A stretch of DNA of 64,000 bases from an uncultured Eubacteriales bacterium. Lineage in GTDB: Bacteria > Bacillota > Clostridia > Oscillospirales > Acutalibacteraceae. The stretch is taken from the NCBI GenBank assembly GCA_934477125.1, contig CAKSOL010000002.1, positions 62,001-126,000 of the forward strand. The letters are read 5' to 3'. The notes beneath the pieces are model-generated. The model searched no databases and was not told the origin of the DNA. It saw only the letters and a program-made list of their open reading frames with translations. Below are positions 51,043-59,185 of this stretch, piece after piece (position 1 is the stretch's first letter; the number at the start of each line of letters is the position of its first letter). The position numbers and the translations under genes are program-made.

Positions 51043-52455
51043 ATGTTAAAAGAAACCAAAAAGGCAGATACCAATAGGTATACGCTGGAAATTACTATTG
51101 ACGGAGAAAAATTCCGTGAGGCGATTGATAAGGCGTATCGCAAAAACTGCAAGAAAATAAGCGTGCCGGGCTTCCGTAAGGGTAAAGCTCCTCAGAAAAT
51201 GATTGAAAAGCTTTACGGCGAGGGAGTATTCTTTGAGTACGCTCTTAATCTGCTGTATAACGACGCTGTCGAGGAAGCTATTAAGGACTCCGGACTTCGC
51301 GTTATCGATGATAAAATGGACTTTGAAATGGTTTCTATTTCAAAGGAAGACGGTGTTGATTTCAAGGTCAGCGTAACAACCTATCCTGAGGTCAGCGTCG
51401 GAGAATATAAGGGACTCAAGGCAGAGCGCGCCGTAGTTAAGGTTGACGCCGCCGAGGTCAACGCCGAAATCAGCTCTTTGCAGGACCGCAACGCGCGTAT
51501 GATATCGGTTGAGGACCGCGCCGCTAAAAAGGGCGATACCGTTGTTATAGACTTTGAGGGCTTCGCTGACGGCAAGGCGTTTGACGGCGGCAAGGCTGAG
51601 GGACATTCTCTTGAGCTTGGCTCAGGTCATTTTATTCCCGGCTTTGAGGATCAGATAATCGGTAAGAATATCGGCGATGAATTTGACGTTAATGTTACCT
51701 TCCCTGAGGAATACGGCGAGAAATCGCTCGCAGGAAAGCCGGCTGTCTTTAAGGTTAAGCTTCATGAAATCAAGGTTCGCGAGCTTCCCAAGGCGGACGA
51801 TGAGTTTGCTAAGGATGTCAGCGAGTTCGATACTCTTAAGGAGCTGAAGGCAGACCTTAAAAAGAAAGCGCTTGAGCGTAAAAACAAGGCGGCTGACGAG
51901 GCTGTTGAGAATACTCTCGTTCAGCAGATTGTTGACGGTCTGACCGGTGACATTCCGGAGGCTATGTTTGAAAACCGTATGAATCAGAGCCTGCAGGATT
52001 TTGATTACAGACTGCGCTCTCAGGGTATGGATTTGAACACATACCTGAAGTACACCGGAAGCACGGCGGAGGAGTTCAAAAAGTCTTTCCGTCCGCAGGC
52101 AGAAATGCAGGTTAAATACCGTCTTGCTCTTGAAAAAATTGCCGAGCTTGAGAAATTTGAAATTTCCGATGAGGAAGTTGATAAGGAGTATTCAAGACTT
52201 GCCGAGCAGTACAGCGTTGAGGCTGACCGCGTAAAGGCTATGATTCCTGCTGAGGAGCTTAAAAAGGATCTTGCCGTCGGAAAGGCGATAGACTTTATTA
52301 AGGCAAACGCCGTTATAACCGATGCTGTTCCCGAGGAAAAGGCTGACGAAAAAGCGGACGGAGCCGAGGAAAAGGCTGCTCCTAAAAAAACTGCCGCAAA
52401 AAAGCCGGCAGCTAAAAAGACAACTGCAAAGAAAACCGAAAAAGCCGATAAATAA
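51043..52455 (+). CDS. tig: Trigger factor chaperone
   Basis: Ribosome-bound chaperone with prolyl isomerase activity, 470 residues. The ribosome-docking motif VPGFRKGKAPQKMIEKLYG is in the N-domain (1-115); the FKBP-like domain spans about 150-245 (VVIDFEGFADGKAFDGG), then the helical arms to about 425. The tail from about 428 is unusual: roughly 40 residues made almost only of Lys, Ala, Glu, Pro, Thr, with repeats of AAKK/TAKK types. GGAGGG precedes ATG 51043. It heads the usual tig-clpP-clpX order and ends with a strong hairpin before clpP. Confidence 0.97.
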   Translation: MLKETKKADTNRYTLEITIDGEKFREAIDKAYRKNCKKISVPGFRKGKAPQKMIEKLYGEGVFFEYALNLLYNDAVEEAIKDSGLRVIDDKMDFEMVSISKEDGVDFKVSVTTYPEVSVGEYKGLKAERAVVKVDAAEVNAEISSLQDRNARMISVEDRAAKKGDTVVIDFEGFADGKAFDGGKAEGHSLELGSGHFIPGFEDQIIGKNIGDEFDVNVTFPEEYGEKSLAGKPAVFKVKLHEIKVRELPKADDEFAKDVSEFDTLKELKADLKKKALERKNKAADEAVENTLVQQIVDGLTGDIPEAMFENRMNQSLQDFDYRLRSQGMDLNTYLKYTGSTAEEFKKSFRPQAEMQVKYRLALEKIAELEKFEISDEEVDKEYSRLAEQYSVEADRVKAMIPAEELKKDLAVGKAIDFIKANAVITDAVPEEKADEKADGAEEKAAPKKTAAKKPAAKKTTAKKTEKADK

Positions 52456-52461
52456 TTAAAA

Positions 52462-52501
52462 TAGCTGCGGAAGCGCTCTTAAAACCGTGCTTCCGCAGCT
52501 A
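52462..52501 (+). terminator. Hairpin after tig
   Basis: A 13-bp stem (TAGCTGCGGAAGC with its complement) and a 14-base loop directly follow tig. The downstream tract is A-rich, so termination may be partial and allow readthrough to clpP. Confidence 0.65.
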
Positions 52502-52618
52502 AAAATGTCTTTAAACCCGAAATTTTGAAAACAGCCTTGAAATAATACCGCAGTTTTCAAATATCCGGTTTATAATTTGGGCTTTCAGTCCATAATATCT
52601 GATATAGGAGGATATGCT

Positions 52619-53206
52619 ATGAATATGAATTTAGTACCTTATGTTGTTGAACAGACCAGCCGGGGAGAGCGTCAGTACGATATTTTTTCCCGACTCCTTA
52701 ACGACCGTATAGTAATGCTTAACGACCAGGTTGACAATGCTTCCGCAAGCCTTATAATCGCTCAGCTGCTCTTTTTGGAGGGTCAGGACCCCGATAAGGA
52801 TATCAGCTTTTATATCAACAGCCCCGGCGGCTCTGTTTCTGCCGGTATGGCAATATATGATACTATGCAGTATATTAAGTGCGACGTCAGCACTATTTGC
52901 CTCGGTATGGCGGCGTCTATGGGCGCATTTTTGCTTACAGCCGGCGCAAAGGGCAAGAGACTTGCTCTTCCCAACAGCGAAATAATGATTCATCAGCCTC
53001 TCGGCTCTGCCGAGGGTCAGGCAACCGATATTCTTATCCATGCCGACCATATTAAGCGCACGCGTTCTACGATAAACCGCATACTTTCAGAACGCAGCGG
53101 ACGTTCTCTTGAAGAAATAGAACGCGATACCGAGCGCGATAATTTTATGACAGCAGAGGAAGCCTGCAAATACGGGCTTATAGATAAGGTAATAACCAAG
53201 AGATAA
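52619..53206 (+). CDS. clpP: ATP-dependent Clp protease proteolytic subunit
   Basis: Serine protease that forms the ClpP tetradecamer, 195 residues. I chose ATG 52619 (AGGAGG 7 bases upstream; product MNMNLVPYVVEQTSRGERQY). The catalytic residues are S100 in GMAASMGAF, H125 in MIHQPLG and an Asp in the C-terminal part (DRDNF-like region, TERDNFMTAEEA). The opening YVVEQTSRGERQYDIFSRLL is the family N-terminus. clpX follows 11 bases later, as expected for its partner ATPase. Confidence 0.97.
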   Translation: MNMNLVPYVVEQTSRGERQYDIFSRLLNDRIVMLNDQVDNASASLIIAQLLFLEGQDPDKDISFYINSPGGSVSAGMAIYDTMQYIKCDVSTICLGMAASMGAFLLTAGAKGKRLALPNSEIMIHQPLGSAEGQATDILIHADHIKRTRSTINRILSERSGRSLEEIERDTERDNFMTAEEACKYGLIDKVITKR

Positions 53207-53217
53207 GAGGGTAATAA

Positions 53218-54486
53218 ATGCCAAAGGACAATGACAGGGAAATATGCTGTTCATTTTGCGGTAAAACGCGGGATGAAGTCAATCAGCTGGTTGAGGGCAA
53301 CGGAGTTTTTATTTGCGACACCTGTATTGCTTTCTGTAACTCTCTGATTTTCGGAGGGAAATCAGATAAGCATAAGCCGGAAGATAAAAAGGATTCTTTT
53401 GCCGACCTCCCCACGCCGCACGAAATCAAGCAGAAGCTTGATGAATACGTTATAGGGCAGGATGATGCCAAAAAAACGCTTTCCGTCGCGGTGTATAACC
53501 ATTATAAGCGTATTTACCGCAATGAAAAGACCGACGTTGAGCTTAATAAAAGCAATGTGCTTATGTTAGGTCCTACCGGCGTCGGCAAAACCTTGCTTGC
53601 GCAAACGCTTGCGAGAATACTCGACGTTCCGATAGCGCTTACCGACGCAACAACATTAACCGAAGCCGGATATGTCGGCGAGGATGTTGAAAACATTCTT
53701 TTAAGACTTATTCAGGCTGCCGATTATGATGTTGAAAGAGCGGAACGCGGAATAATCTATGTTGATGAGATAGATAAAATTGCGCGCAAGTCCGAAAACG
53801 CCTCGATAACGAGGGATGTAAGCGGCGAAGGCGTTCAGCAGGCGCTCCTCAAAATTCTTGAGGGAACGGTTTCCAATGTTCCGCCGCAGGGCGGAAGAAA
53901 GCACCCGCAGCAGGAATTTATTCAGATTGATACAACCAATATTCTGTTTATCTGCGCCGGCGCGTTTGAGGGTATCGAAAAGATAATCGAGCGCAGAACC
54001 GGCGGCAGCAGTCTCGGCTTCGGGGCTGATGTCCGCTCGCCTAAGTCAAAGGAGGCTCAGGCTCTGCAGGAAATCGCAAATCATCAGGATCTTGTAAAAT
54101 TCGGAATGATTCCGGAATTGGTCGGCAGACTTCCGGTTATAACAAGCCTCAAGGCTATGGATAAGGAAACGCTTATCCGTATTATGACCGAGCCTAAGAA
54201 CTCAATAGTGAAGCAGTATCAGGCTCTTTTCAGAATGGATGGGGTTGAGCTTGAATTTGAAAAGCAGGCTCTTGAGCGGATTGCCGATTTAACCGTTGAG
54301 CGTAAAACCGGCGCACGCGGACTTCGCTCGATAATCGAGGGAGTTTTGCAGAACATTATGTTTGATGCGCCGTCTGACTCTGCAATAACCAAAATAACCG
54401 TAACAGCCGATACTGTTGACGGCGGAGAACCGGTCATCGAAAGAAATTCTTCCGGAAAGAATACTGCGAAAATCAGTAAGGTCTGA
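53218..54486 (+). CDS. clpX: ATP-dependent Clp protease ATP-binding subunit ClpX
   Basis: AAA+ unfoldase that feeds substrates to ClpP, 422 residues. The N-terminal zinc-binding domain has four cysteines (CCSFCGKTRDEVNQ and FICDTCI). Walker A is GPTGVGKT, Walker B YVDEIDKIA, the sensor region has VGRLPVITSL and the sensor-2 motif is KTGARGLRSIIE. The length is normal for the family. AGAGGG precedes ATG 53218. A terminator lies 46 bases after the stop. Confidence 0.98.
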   Translation: MPKDNDREICCSFCGKTRDEVNQLVEGNGVFICDTCIAFCNSLIFGGKSDKHKPEDKKDSFADLPTPHEIKQKLDEYVIGQDDAKKTLSVAVYNHYKRIYRNEKTDVELNKSNVLMLGPTGVGKTLLAQTLARILDVPIALTDATTLTEAGYVGEDVENILLRLIQAADYDVERAERGIIYVDEIDKIARKSENASITRDVSGEGVQQALLKILEGTVSNVPPQGGRKHPQQEFIQIDTTNILFICAGAFEGIEKIIERRTGGSSLGFGADVRSPKSKEAQALQEIANHQDLVKFGMIPELVGRLPVITSLKAMDKETLIRIMTEPKNSIVKQYQALFRMDGVELEFEKQALERIADLTVERKTGARGLRSIIEGVLQNIMFDAPSDSAITKITVTADTVDGGEPVIERNSSGKNTAKISKV

Positions 54487-54531
54487 TAATTCGGAAAAAT
54501 ACAGCATAAACTGAATTTAATAATAGGAAAT

Positions 54532-54563
54532 GCCGTCGGTCAGAAACAGCCGGCGGCAATTTT
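54532..54563 (+). terminator. Terminator after clpX
   Basis: GCCGTCGG pairs with CCGGCGGC (one G-U) around a 10-base loop and is followed by AATTTT. Confidence 0.7.
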
Positions 54564-54649
54564 CACGATATCGTTTGTTAAAAAAATAACATAGTTTTTA
54601 CACGGAAATCAAAAAATTAAAAAAGTAAGTTAAATATTTAACAATCCTA

Positions 54650-54678
54650 TTGACAAAAGGATTATTTTGTCATATAAT
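54650..54678 (+). promoter_or_regulatory. Consensus promoter of serC-serA covered by an inverted repeat
   Basis: A perfect TTGACA (54650-54655), 17-bp spacer and TATAAT (54673-54678) form a full consensus promoter. The perfect inverted repeat TGACAAAA...TTTTGTCA (54651-54672, 6-bp centre) covers the -35 box and spacer, a likely repressor operator. Confidence 0.9.
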
Positions 54679-54745
54679 ATAATACGTTGACGCGCGGATT
54701 AAAAAAGTTATGAAAATGCCGCGCAAATTTTGGGAGGTAATCAAA

Positions 54746-55828
54746 ATGGCAAGAGTTTATAATTTCAGCGCAGGTCCCTCGATGCTGCCTGTCGAGGTTT
54801 TAAAAACCGCTGCTGATGAAATGCTGGAATACGGAGCAACCGGTCAATCGGTTATGGAAATGTCTCACCGTTCAAAGGAATACGGTGAGATAATAAAGAC
54901 TGCCGAAGCTGACTTGCGCGAAATAATGAATATTCCCGATGATTATGCGGTTCTGTTTTTGCAGGGCGGCGCTTCAACTCAGTTCGCTATGGTGCCGTTC
55001 AATCTTATGAATAAAAATCATAAGGCTGATTATATAATTACGGGTCAGTGGGCTAAAAAGGCATATAAGGAGGCCGCTCGCTACGGCGCTGCAAGGGTTG
55101 TTGCATCGTCCGAGGATAAAACCTTCTCCTATATTCCGAAAACAACGCGTGCGGACTTTGATCCGGAGGCGGATTATGTTCATATTTGTATGAATAATAC
55201 GATATACGGTACTAAATATCACGAGCTGCCCGATACCGGCGATGTTCCACTTGTTGCCGATATTTCAAGCTGTATTCTTTCCGAGCCGATTGACGTTAAG
55301 AAATTCGGCGTGCTGTATGCCGGAGCGCAGAAAAACGTTGCTCCTGCCGGAGTTACGATAGTTATAATCCGTAAGGACCTTATCGGCAACGCTATGGATA
55401 TAACGCCGACAATGCTGAATTACGCAACTCACGCCGAAAACGGTTCTATGTTCAATACTCCGCCTTGCTATAACATTTATATTGCAGGTCTTGTTTTCAA
55501 ATGGATAAAGAACCTCGGCGGACTTGAGGAAATGAAAAAGCTCAATGAGAAAAAAGCTGCTGTGCTGTATGATTTCCTCGATAACAGCAAGCTGTTCAAG
55601 GGTACCGTTGTTCCTGAGGACCGTTCTTTTATGAACGTGCCGTTTGTTACCGGAAGCGACGAGCTTGACGCTAAGTTTGTTGCAGAAGCCAAGGCTGCCG
55701 GCTTTGTCAATATAAAGGGACACCGCTCTGTCGGCGGTATGCGCGCCTCCATTTACAACGCTATGCCTTATGAGGGCGTTGTAAAGCTGGTTGAGTTTAT
55801 GAAGAAGTTTGAGGAGGAAAACGCGTAA
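54746..55828 (+). CDS. serC: Phosphoserine aminotransferase
   Basis: Converts 3-phosphohydroxypyruvate to phosphoserine with glutamate, 360 residues. The product starts ARVYNFSAGPSMLPVEVL, the family opening; ATG 54746 has GGGAGG 9 bases upstream, whereas the longer frame has none. Motifs include FLQGGASTQFAMVPFNL and the lysine site YAGAQKNVAPAGVTIVII. The stop codon shares one base with the serA ATG, so the two are coupled. The promoter is strong and likely operator-controlled. Confidence 0.97.
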   Translation: MARVYNFSAGPSMLPVEVLKTAADEMLEYGATGQSVMEMSHRSKEYGEIIKTAEADLREIMNIPDDYAVLFLQGGASTQFAMVPFNLMNKNHKADYIITGQWAKKAYKEAARYGAARVVASSEDKTFSYIPKTTRADFDPEADYVHICMNNTIYGTKYHELPDTGDVPLVADISSCILSEPIDVKKFGVLYAGAQKNVAPAGVTIVIIRKDLIGNAMDITPTMLNYATHAENGSMFNTPPCYNIYIAGLVFKWIKNLGGLEEMKKLNEKKAAVLYDFLDNSKLFKGTVVPEDRSFMNVPFVTGSDELDAKFVAEAKAAGFVNIKGHRSVGGMRASIYNAMPYEGVVKLVEFMKKFEEENA

Positions 55829-56988
55829 TGTATAAGATTAAGACATATAACAAGATTTCTAAAATCGGACTTTCTGTTTTTGACGATAAATATACAATCG
55901 GTGACGAGGTTGAAAATGCCGACGGCGCTATCGTCCGTTCCGCCGCACTTCACGACGTTGAATTCCCTAAGGACCTTAAAGCGATAGCCCGCGCCGGAGC
56001 AGGAACCAACAATATCCCGATTGAGCGCTGCTCCGAACAGGGAATTGTTGTATTCAATACTCCCGGAGCCAATGCAAACGCCGTTAAAGAGCTGGTGCTC
56101 GCAGGTCTGCTTATAAGCTCGCGCCGCGTTATATCTGCAATCGAATGGGCTAAAACTCTTAAGGGCGACGGCGACGCGGTAGGCAAAGAGGTTGAAAAGG
56201 GAAAGAGCGCGTTTGCCGGTCCTGAAATAAAGGGTAAGACACTCGGAGTTATAGGACTCGGCGCAATAGGCGTTTTAGTTGCAAACGCGGCTAACAGCCT
56301 CGGAATGACGGTTTACGGCTATGACCCCTATCTTTCGGTAAAGTCAGCCTGGAATCTTACCCATAACGCCATTCATATTGACGATATAAAAGAGCTTTAT
56401 CAGAAGTGCGATTATATAACCGTTCACGTTCCGCTTACCGATTCTACAAAGAATACTATCAACGCCGAATCTATCGCTATGATGAAGGACGGCGTTCGCA
56501 TACTCAACTTTGCCCGCGGCGGATTGGTCAACGATAACGATATCAAGGCGGCGCTTGAGTCCGGCAAGGTGGCGGCATATGTTACCGATTTCCCGGACGA
56601 CGACCTGCTCTGCGTTGACGGCGTTATCGCTATTCCTCATCTCGGCGCTTCAACCCCCGAATCCGAGGATAACTGCGCAACAATGGCGGCTAAAGAGCTT
56701 ATTGATTATATAGAAAACGGAAATATAGTCAATTCTGTTAATCTGCCGGAAATAACGATGCCGCGCTCCGGAGAGAAGCGTATATGCGTTATTCATAAGA
56801 ATATACCCAATATGCTTACCGCTATAACCGGAGTTGTTGCACAAGGCGGAGTCAATATCGAAAATATGCTTAATAAATCGCGCGGCGATTTTGCATATAC
56901 TATGCTTGATATAAACGCTGCCGACTGCAATACTATCAGCGAACAGCTTTCCGCCATAGACGGAGTTATCAGAGTTCGCGTGATCTGA
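55828..56988 (+). CDS. serA: Phosphoglycerate dehydrogenase
   Basis: Oxidises 3-phosphoglycerate, the first step of serine synthesis. The 386-residue D-2-hydroxyacid dehydrogenase has the NAD motif LGVIGLGAIGVLVANAAN, the catalytic region FARGGLVNDND, and a final IPHLGASTPESEDNCA. A C-terminal ACT domain (about 315-386, ICVIHKNIPNMLTAI) suggests serine feedback. It lacks the intervening domain of longer SerA types. It overlaps serC by one base. A strong terminator follows 18 bases after the stop. Confidence 0.95.
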   Translation: MYKIKTYNKISKIGLSVFDDKYTIGDEVENADGAIVRSAALHDVEFPKDLKAIARAGAGTNNIPIERCSEQGIVVFNTPGANANAVKELVLAGLLISSRRVISAIEWAKTLKGDGDAVGKEVEKGKSAFAGPEIKGKTLGVIGLGAIGVLVANAANSLGMTVYGYDPYLSVKSAWNLTHNAIHIDDIKELYQKCDYITVHVPLTDSTKNTINAESIAMMKDGVRILNFARGGLVNDNDIKAALESGKVAAYVTDFPDDDLLCVDGVIAIPHLGASTPESEDNCATMAAKELIDYIENGNIVNSVNLPEITMPRSGEKRICVIHKNIPNMLTAITGVVAQGGVNIENMLNKSRGDFAYTMLDINAADCNTISEQLSAIDGVIRVRVI

Positions 56989-57006
56989 TATTTAAAAGAG
57001 AAGCTT

Positions 57007-57048
57007 AATAAGAACCGCAGGCTTAATTGCCTGCGGTTCTTATTTTTT
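57007..57048 (+). terminator. Terminator after serA
   Basis: A 16-bp stem (AATAAGAACCGCAGGC with its complement) and a 6-base loop end in TTTTTT. Confidence 0.92.
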
Positions 57049-57057
57049 AAAATGTAC

Positions 57058-57093
57058 TTGACAAAATTACTGTATTAGTGTATTATTGTATTA
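57058..57093 (+). promoter_or_regulatory. Promoter with three phased TGTATTA repeats before the GntR gene
   Basis: TTGACA (57058-57063), 17-bp spacer and TATTAT (57081-57086) make a consensus promoter. Three TGTATTA copies start at 57071, 57079 and 57087, exactly 8 bp apart, across the -10 region, and CTGTA...TACAG flanks them, consistent with an autoregulatory operator. Confidence 0.8.
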
Positions 57094-57114
57094 GTACAGA
57101 AACGAGGTGAAGGT

Positions 57115-57513
57115 ATGGCGTGGAATTTTTCCGGCGATAAACCGATATTTCAGCAGCTTGCCGATAGCATAATAATGGATATTATCAGAGGAAGATATGC
57201 TCCCGGCGATAGGATTGATTCTGTAAGAGATCTTGCCGTTACGGCGGGTGTCAATCCGAATACGGTTCAGCGCGCGCTTTCGTATGTTGAAGAAACCGGA
57301 CTTATTTTCACAAAGCGCGGAGACGGCAGATTTGTCGGAGACGACAGGCAGATTATCGAGACTGTCAGAAAAAAATACGTTCTTGAGAAAACCGATGAAT
57401 TTGTCAGAGCGCTGCAGGGCGTAGGTCTTAACGGCGATGAGATAATATCGGCGGTGGCTGACAGGATTTCAGCCGAAAGAATAAATGAACGAGGGGAAGA
57501 GGATAATGGATAA
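57115..57513 (+). CDS. GntR-family regulator, YtrA-like
   Basis: A 132-residue DNA-binding protein. The N-terminal winged helix is KPIFQQLADSIIMDIIRGRY with RIDSVRDLAVTAGVNPNTVQRALSYVEETGLIFTKRGDGRFV, split here as APGDRIDSVRDLAV and TAGVNPNTVQRALSYVE. The C-terminal part is short and helical, as in the YtrA subfamily, which controls ABC-exporter operons. ATG 57115 has GAGGTGAAGG upstream, and the last 8 bases overlap the ABC ATPase gene. It very likely represses its own promoter, which carries the phased repeats above. The inducer is unknown, often a cell-wall-active compound in relatives. Confidence 0.92.
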   Translation: MAWNFSGDKPIFQQLADSIIMDIIRGRYAPGDRIDSVRDLAVTAGVNPNTVQRALSYVEETGLIFTKRGDGRFVGDDRQIIETVRKKYVLEKTDEFVRALQGVGLNGDEIISAVADRISAERINERGEEDNG

Positions 57514-58204
57514 CATTCTTGAATGTCATGGACTGACTAAATTTTATCACGGCGTACCGGCGCTCAATAATATCGAGCTTTCGGTGGAAAAAGGTAAAAT
57601 AGTAGGACTTTTAGGACCGAACGGCAGCGGAAAAACAACCCTTATAAAGCTTGCTAACGGCTTGCTTACTCCGACCGGCGGAGAAATTCTTATAAACGGC
57701 GTTCCGGTAGGGGTTGACAGCAAAATGATAGTTTCTTACCTGCCTGACCGCAATTTTCTGTCCCAATGGTTTACGGTTAAGCAAATGGTGCAGTATTTTG
57801 AGGATTTTTACCTTGATTTCAGCTCTCAGCGGGCATATGAAATGCTTAAAGGTCTCGGAATTGACGTTACGCGTAAAATCAAAACGCTTTCAAAGGGTAC
57901 GCAGGAAAAGGTTGAACTGATACTTGTTATGAGTCGAAACGCCAAGCTTTATTTGCTTGATGAGCCGATAGCCGGCGTTGACCCTGCAACGAGGGACTAT
58001 ATTTTACGTACTATAATTTCAAACTATAATGAGGACGCAACTGTAATTATTTCGACTCATCTTATAGCCGATGTCGAGCAGATACTCAGCGATGTTATTT
58101 TTATAAATAACGGCAGTATCGTCTTAAAGGACTCTGCGGACAGTATCAGAGAAAAGCACGGTCAAAGCGTTGACGGCTTTTTCAGGGAGGTTTTCAGATG
58201 TTAA
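57506..58204 (+). CDS. ABC transporter ATPase, YtrB-like
   Basis: A 232-residue ATPase of an exporter. I chose ATG 57506 (product MDNILECHGLTKFYHG, GAGG upstream). Walker A is GPNGSGKTT, the signature LSKGTQEKVELILVMSRN is degenerate in the typical YtrB manner, and Walker B is LYLLDEPIAGVDP. It overlaps the GntR gene by 8 bases and the permease gene by 7. The substrate is unknown; relatives function in antibiotic or cell-envelope stress. Confidence 0.92.
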   Translation: MDNILECHGLTKFYHGVPALNNIELSVEKGKIVGLLGPNGSGKTTLIKLANGLLTPTGGEILINGVPVGVDSKMIVSYLPDRNFLSQWFTVKQMVQYFEDFYLDFSSQRAYEMLKGLGIDVTRKIKTLSKGTQEKVELILVMSRNAKLYLLDEPIAGVDPATRDYILRTIISNYNEDATVIISTHLIADVEQILSDVIFINNGSIVLKDSADSIREKHGQSVDGFFREVFRC

Positions 58205-58995
58205 GTAAGCTTTATAAATATGAATTTCGTGCGCTGTTTCGCTGTTTTACTCCTATATATATCGGACTTATAGGACTTGCGATTTTCAACAGAGTGTTCT
58301 TTCTGCTTGACGATAGAATAAATATAGTCAGGGCAATACAAAAAAGCTGTATAACCCTCTATATTCTCGGAATTATTGCGATGTTTGCAATAGGAGCGGT
58401 TGCGGTTGTTGTCAGGTTTTACAGGAATCTGCTTTCTGCGGAGGGCTATTTAACGATGACGCTGCCCTTTAAAATGTCACAGCATATTCTTTGCAAGCTC
58501 ATATGCGGTGCAGTTATGATAATTTTGAACTTCATCTGTCTGCTTTTATCGCTTTTTATACTCCTTATAGGCTACGGCGATTCGCTGGAGATGCTTGTAA
58601 AGGGAGCTTTTGAGACGTTTGTATGCGCTTTGGATGAATACGGCGGCATTACGCTTGTTGTTGCTGCGGAACTTGCCGTAATAGCTATTGTCACTCTTGC
58701 TGCTGCCTTGCTTATGACCTATACTGCAATGGCGATAGGTCAGCAGTTCAAGAACAGAATAGGAGCCTCGGTCATAGCATATATCTGTATCTATGCAGCC
58801 TTGCAGACCGTCTCATTTGTTGCAATTTTTATTGCATCCCGGTATGCCGGCATCGGTTCAATATATAATTACGAAAACGCATTGGCAATTTTGAGCGTGG
58901 TTTTAGGCGCAGTTATATTGTATCAGATAACCCTTTCGGTTATATATTTTGCCGTAACAAACAGACTGCTTTCAAAGCGCCTGAATCTTGCCTGA
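58198..58995 (+). CDS. ABC transporter membrane protein
   Basis: A 265-residue polytopic protein with six hydrophobic segments: IYIGLIGLAIF, TLYILGIIAMFAIGAVAVVV, LICGAVMIILNFICLLLSLF, a long central pair, YICIYAALQTVSFVAIFIA and AVILYQITLSVIYFAVT. No known soluble domain is present. It would be the permease partner of the upstream ATPase, overlapping it by 7 bases. It resembles ABC-2-type membrane subunits of YtrA/B-type systems, which is an inference from context. Confidence 0.8.
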   Translation: MLSKLYKYEFRALFRCFTPIYIGLIGLAIFNRVFFLLDDRINIVRAIQKSCITLYILGIIAMFAIGAVAVVVRFYRNLLSAEGYLTMTLPFKMSQHILCKLICGAVMIILNFICLLLSLFILLIGYGDSLEMLVKGAFETFVCALDEYGGITLVVAAELAVIAIVTLAAALLMTYTAMAIGQQFKNRIGASVIAYICIYAALQTVSFVAIFIASRYAGIGSIYNYENALAILSVVLGAVILYQITLSVIYFAVTNRLLSKRLNLA

Positions 58996-59011
58996 CGGCT
59001 TAATATCTTAT

Positions 59012-59045
59012 AATAAGACTTCCTGACTATGGGAAGTCTTATTAT
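59012..59045 (+). terminator. Terminator after the ABC permease gene
   Basis: A 12-bp stem (AATAAGACTTCC with GGAAGTCTTATT) and an 8-base loop precede ATTTTG. Confidence 0.85.
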
Positions 59046-59122
59046 TTTGTGCAAAACTGCTTTAATATTTGGAGCTTTTTTTGTTTTTTACGCACTTTTT
59101 CATATTTTTTGCTAATATAAAA

Positions 59123-59150
59123 TTGACTTTTTGCATATTTATGGTATAAT
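59123..59150 (+). promoter_or_regulatory. Promoter of the phoH-ybeY-era cluster
   Basis: TTGACT (59123-59128), a 16-bp spacer and a perfect TATAAT (59145-59150) lie 35 bp before the phoH start. Confidence 0.8.
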
Positions 59151-59185
59151 AATTCATATAAATCAATACTGTGGGAGGAACGCCC

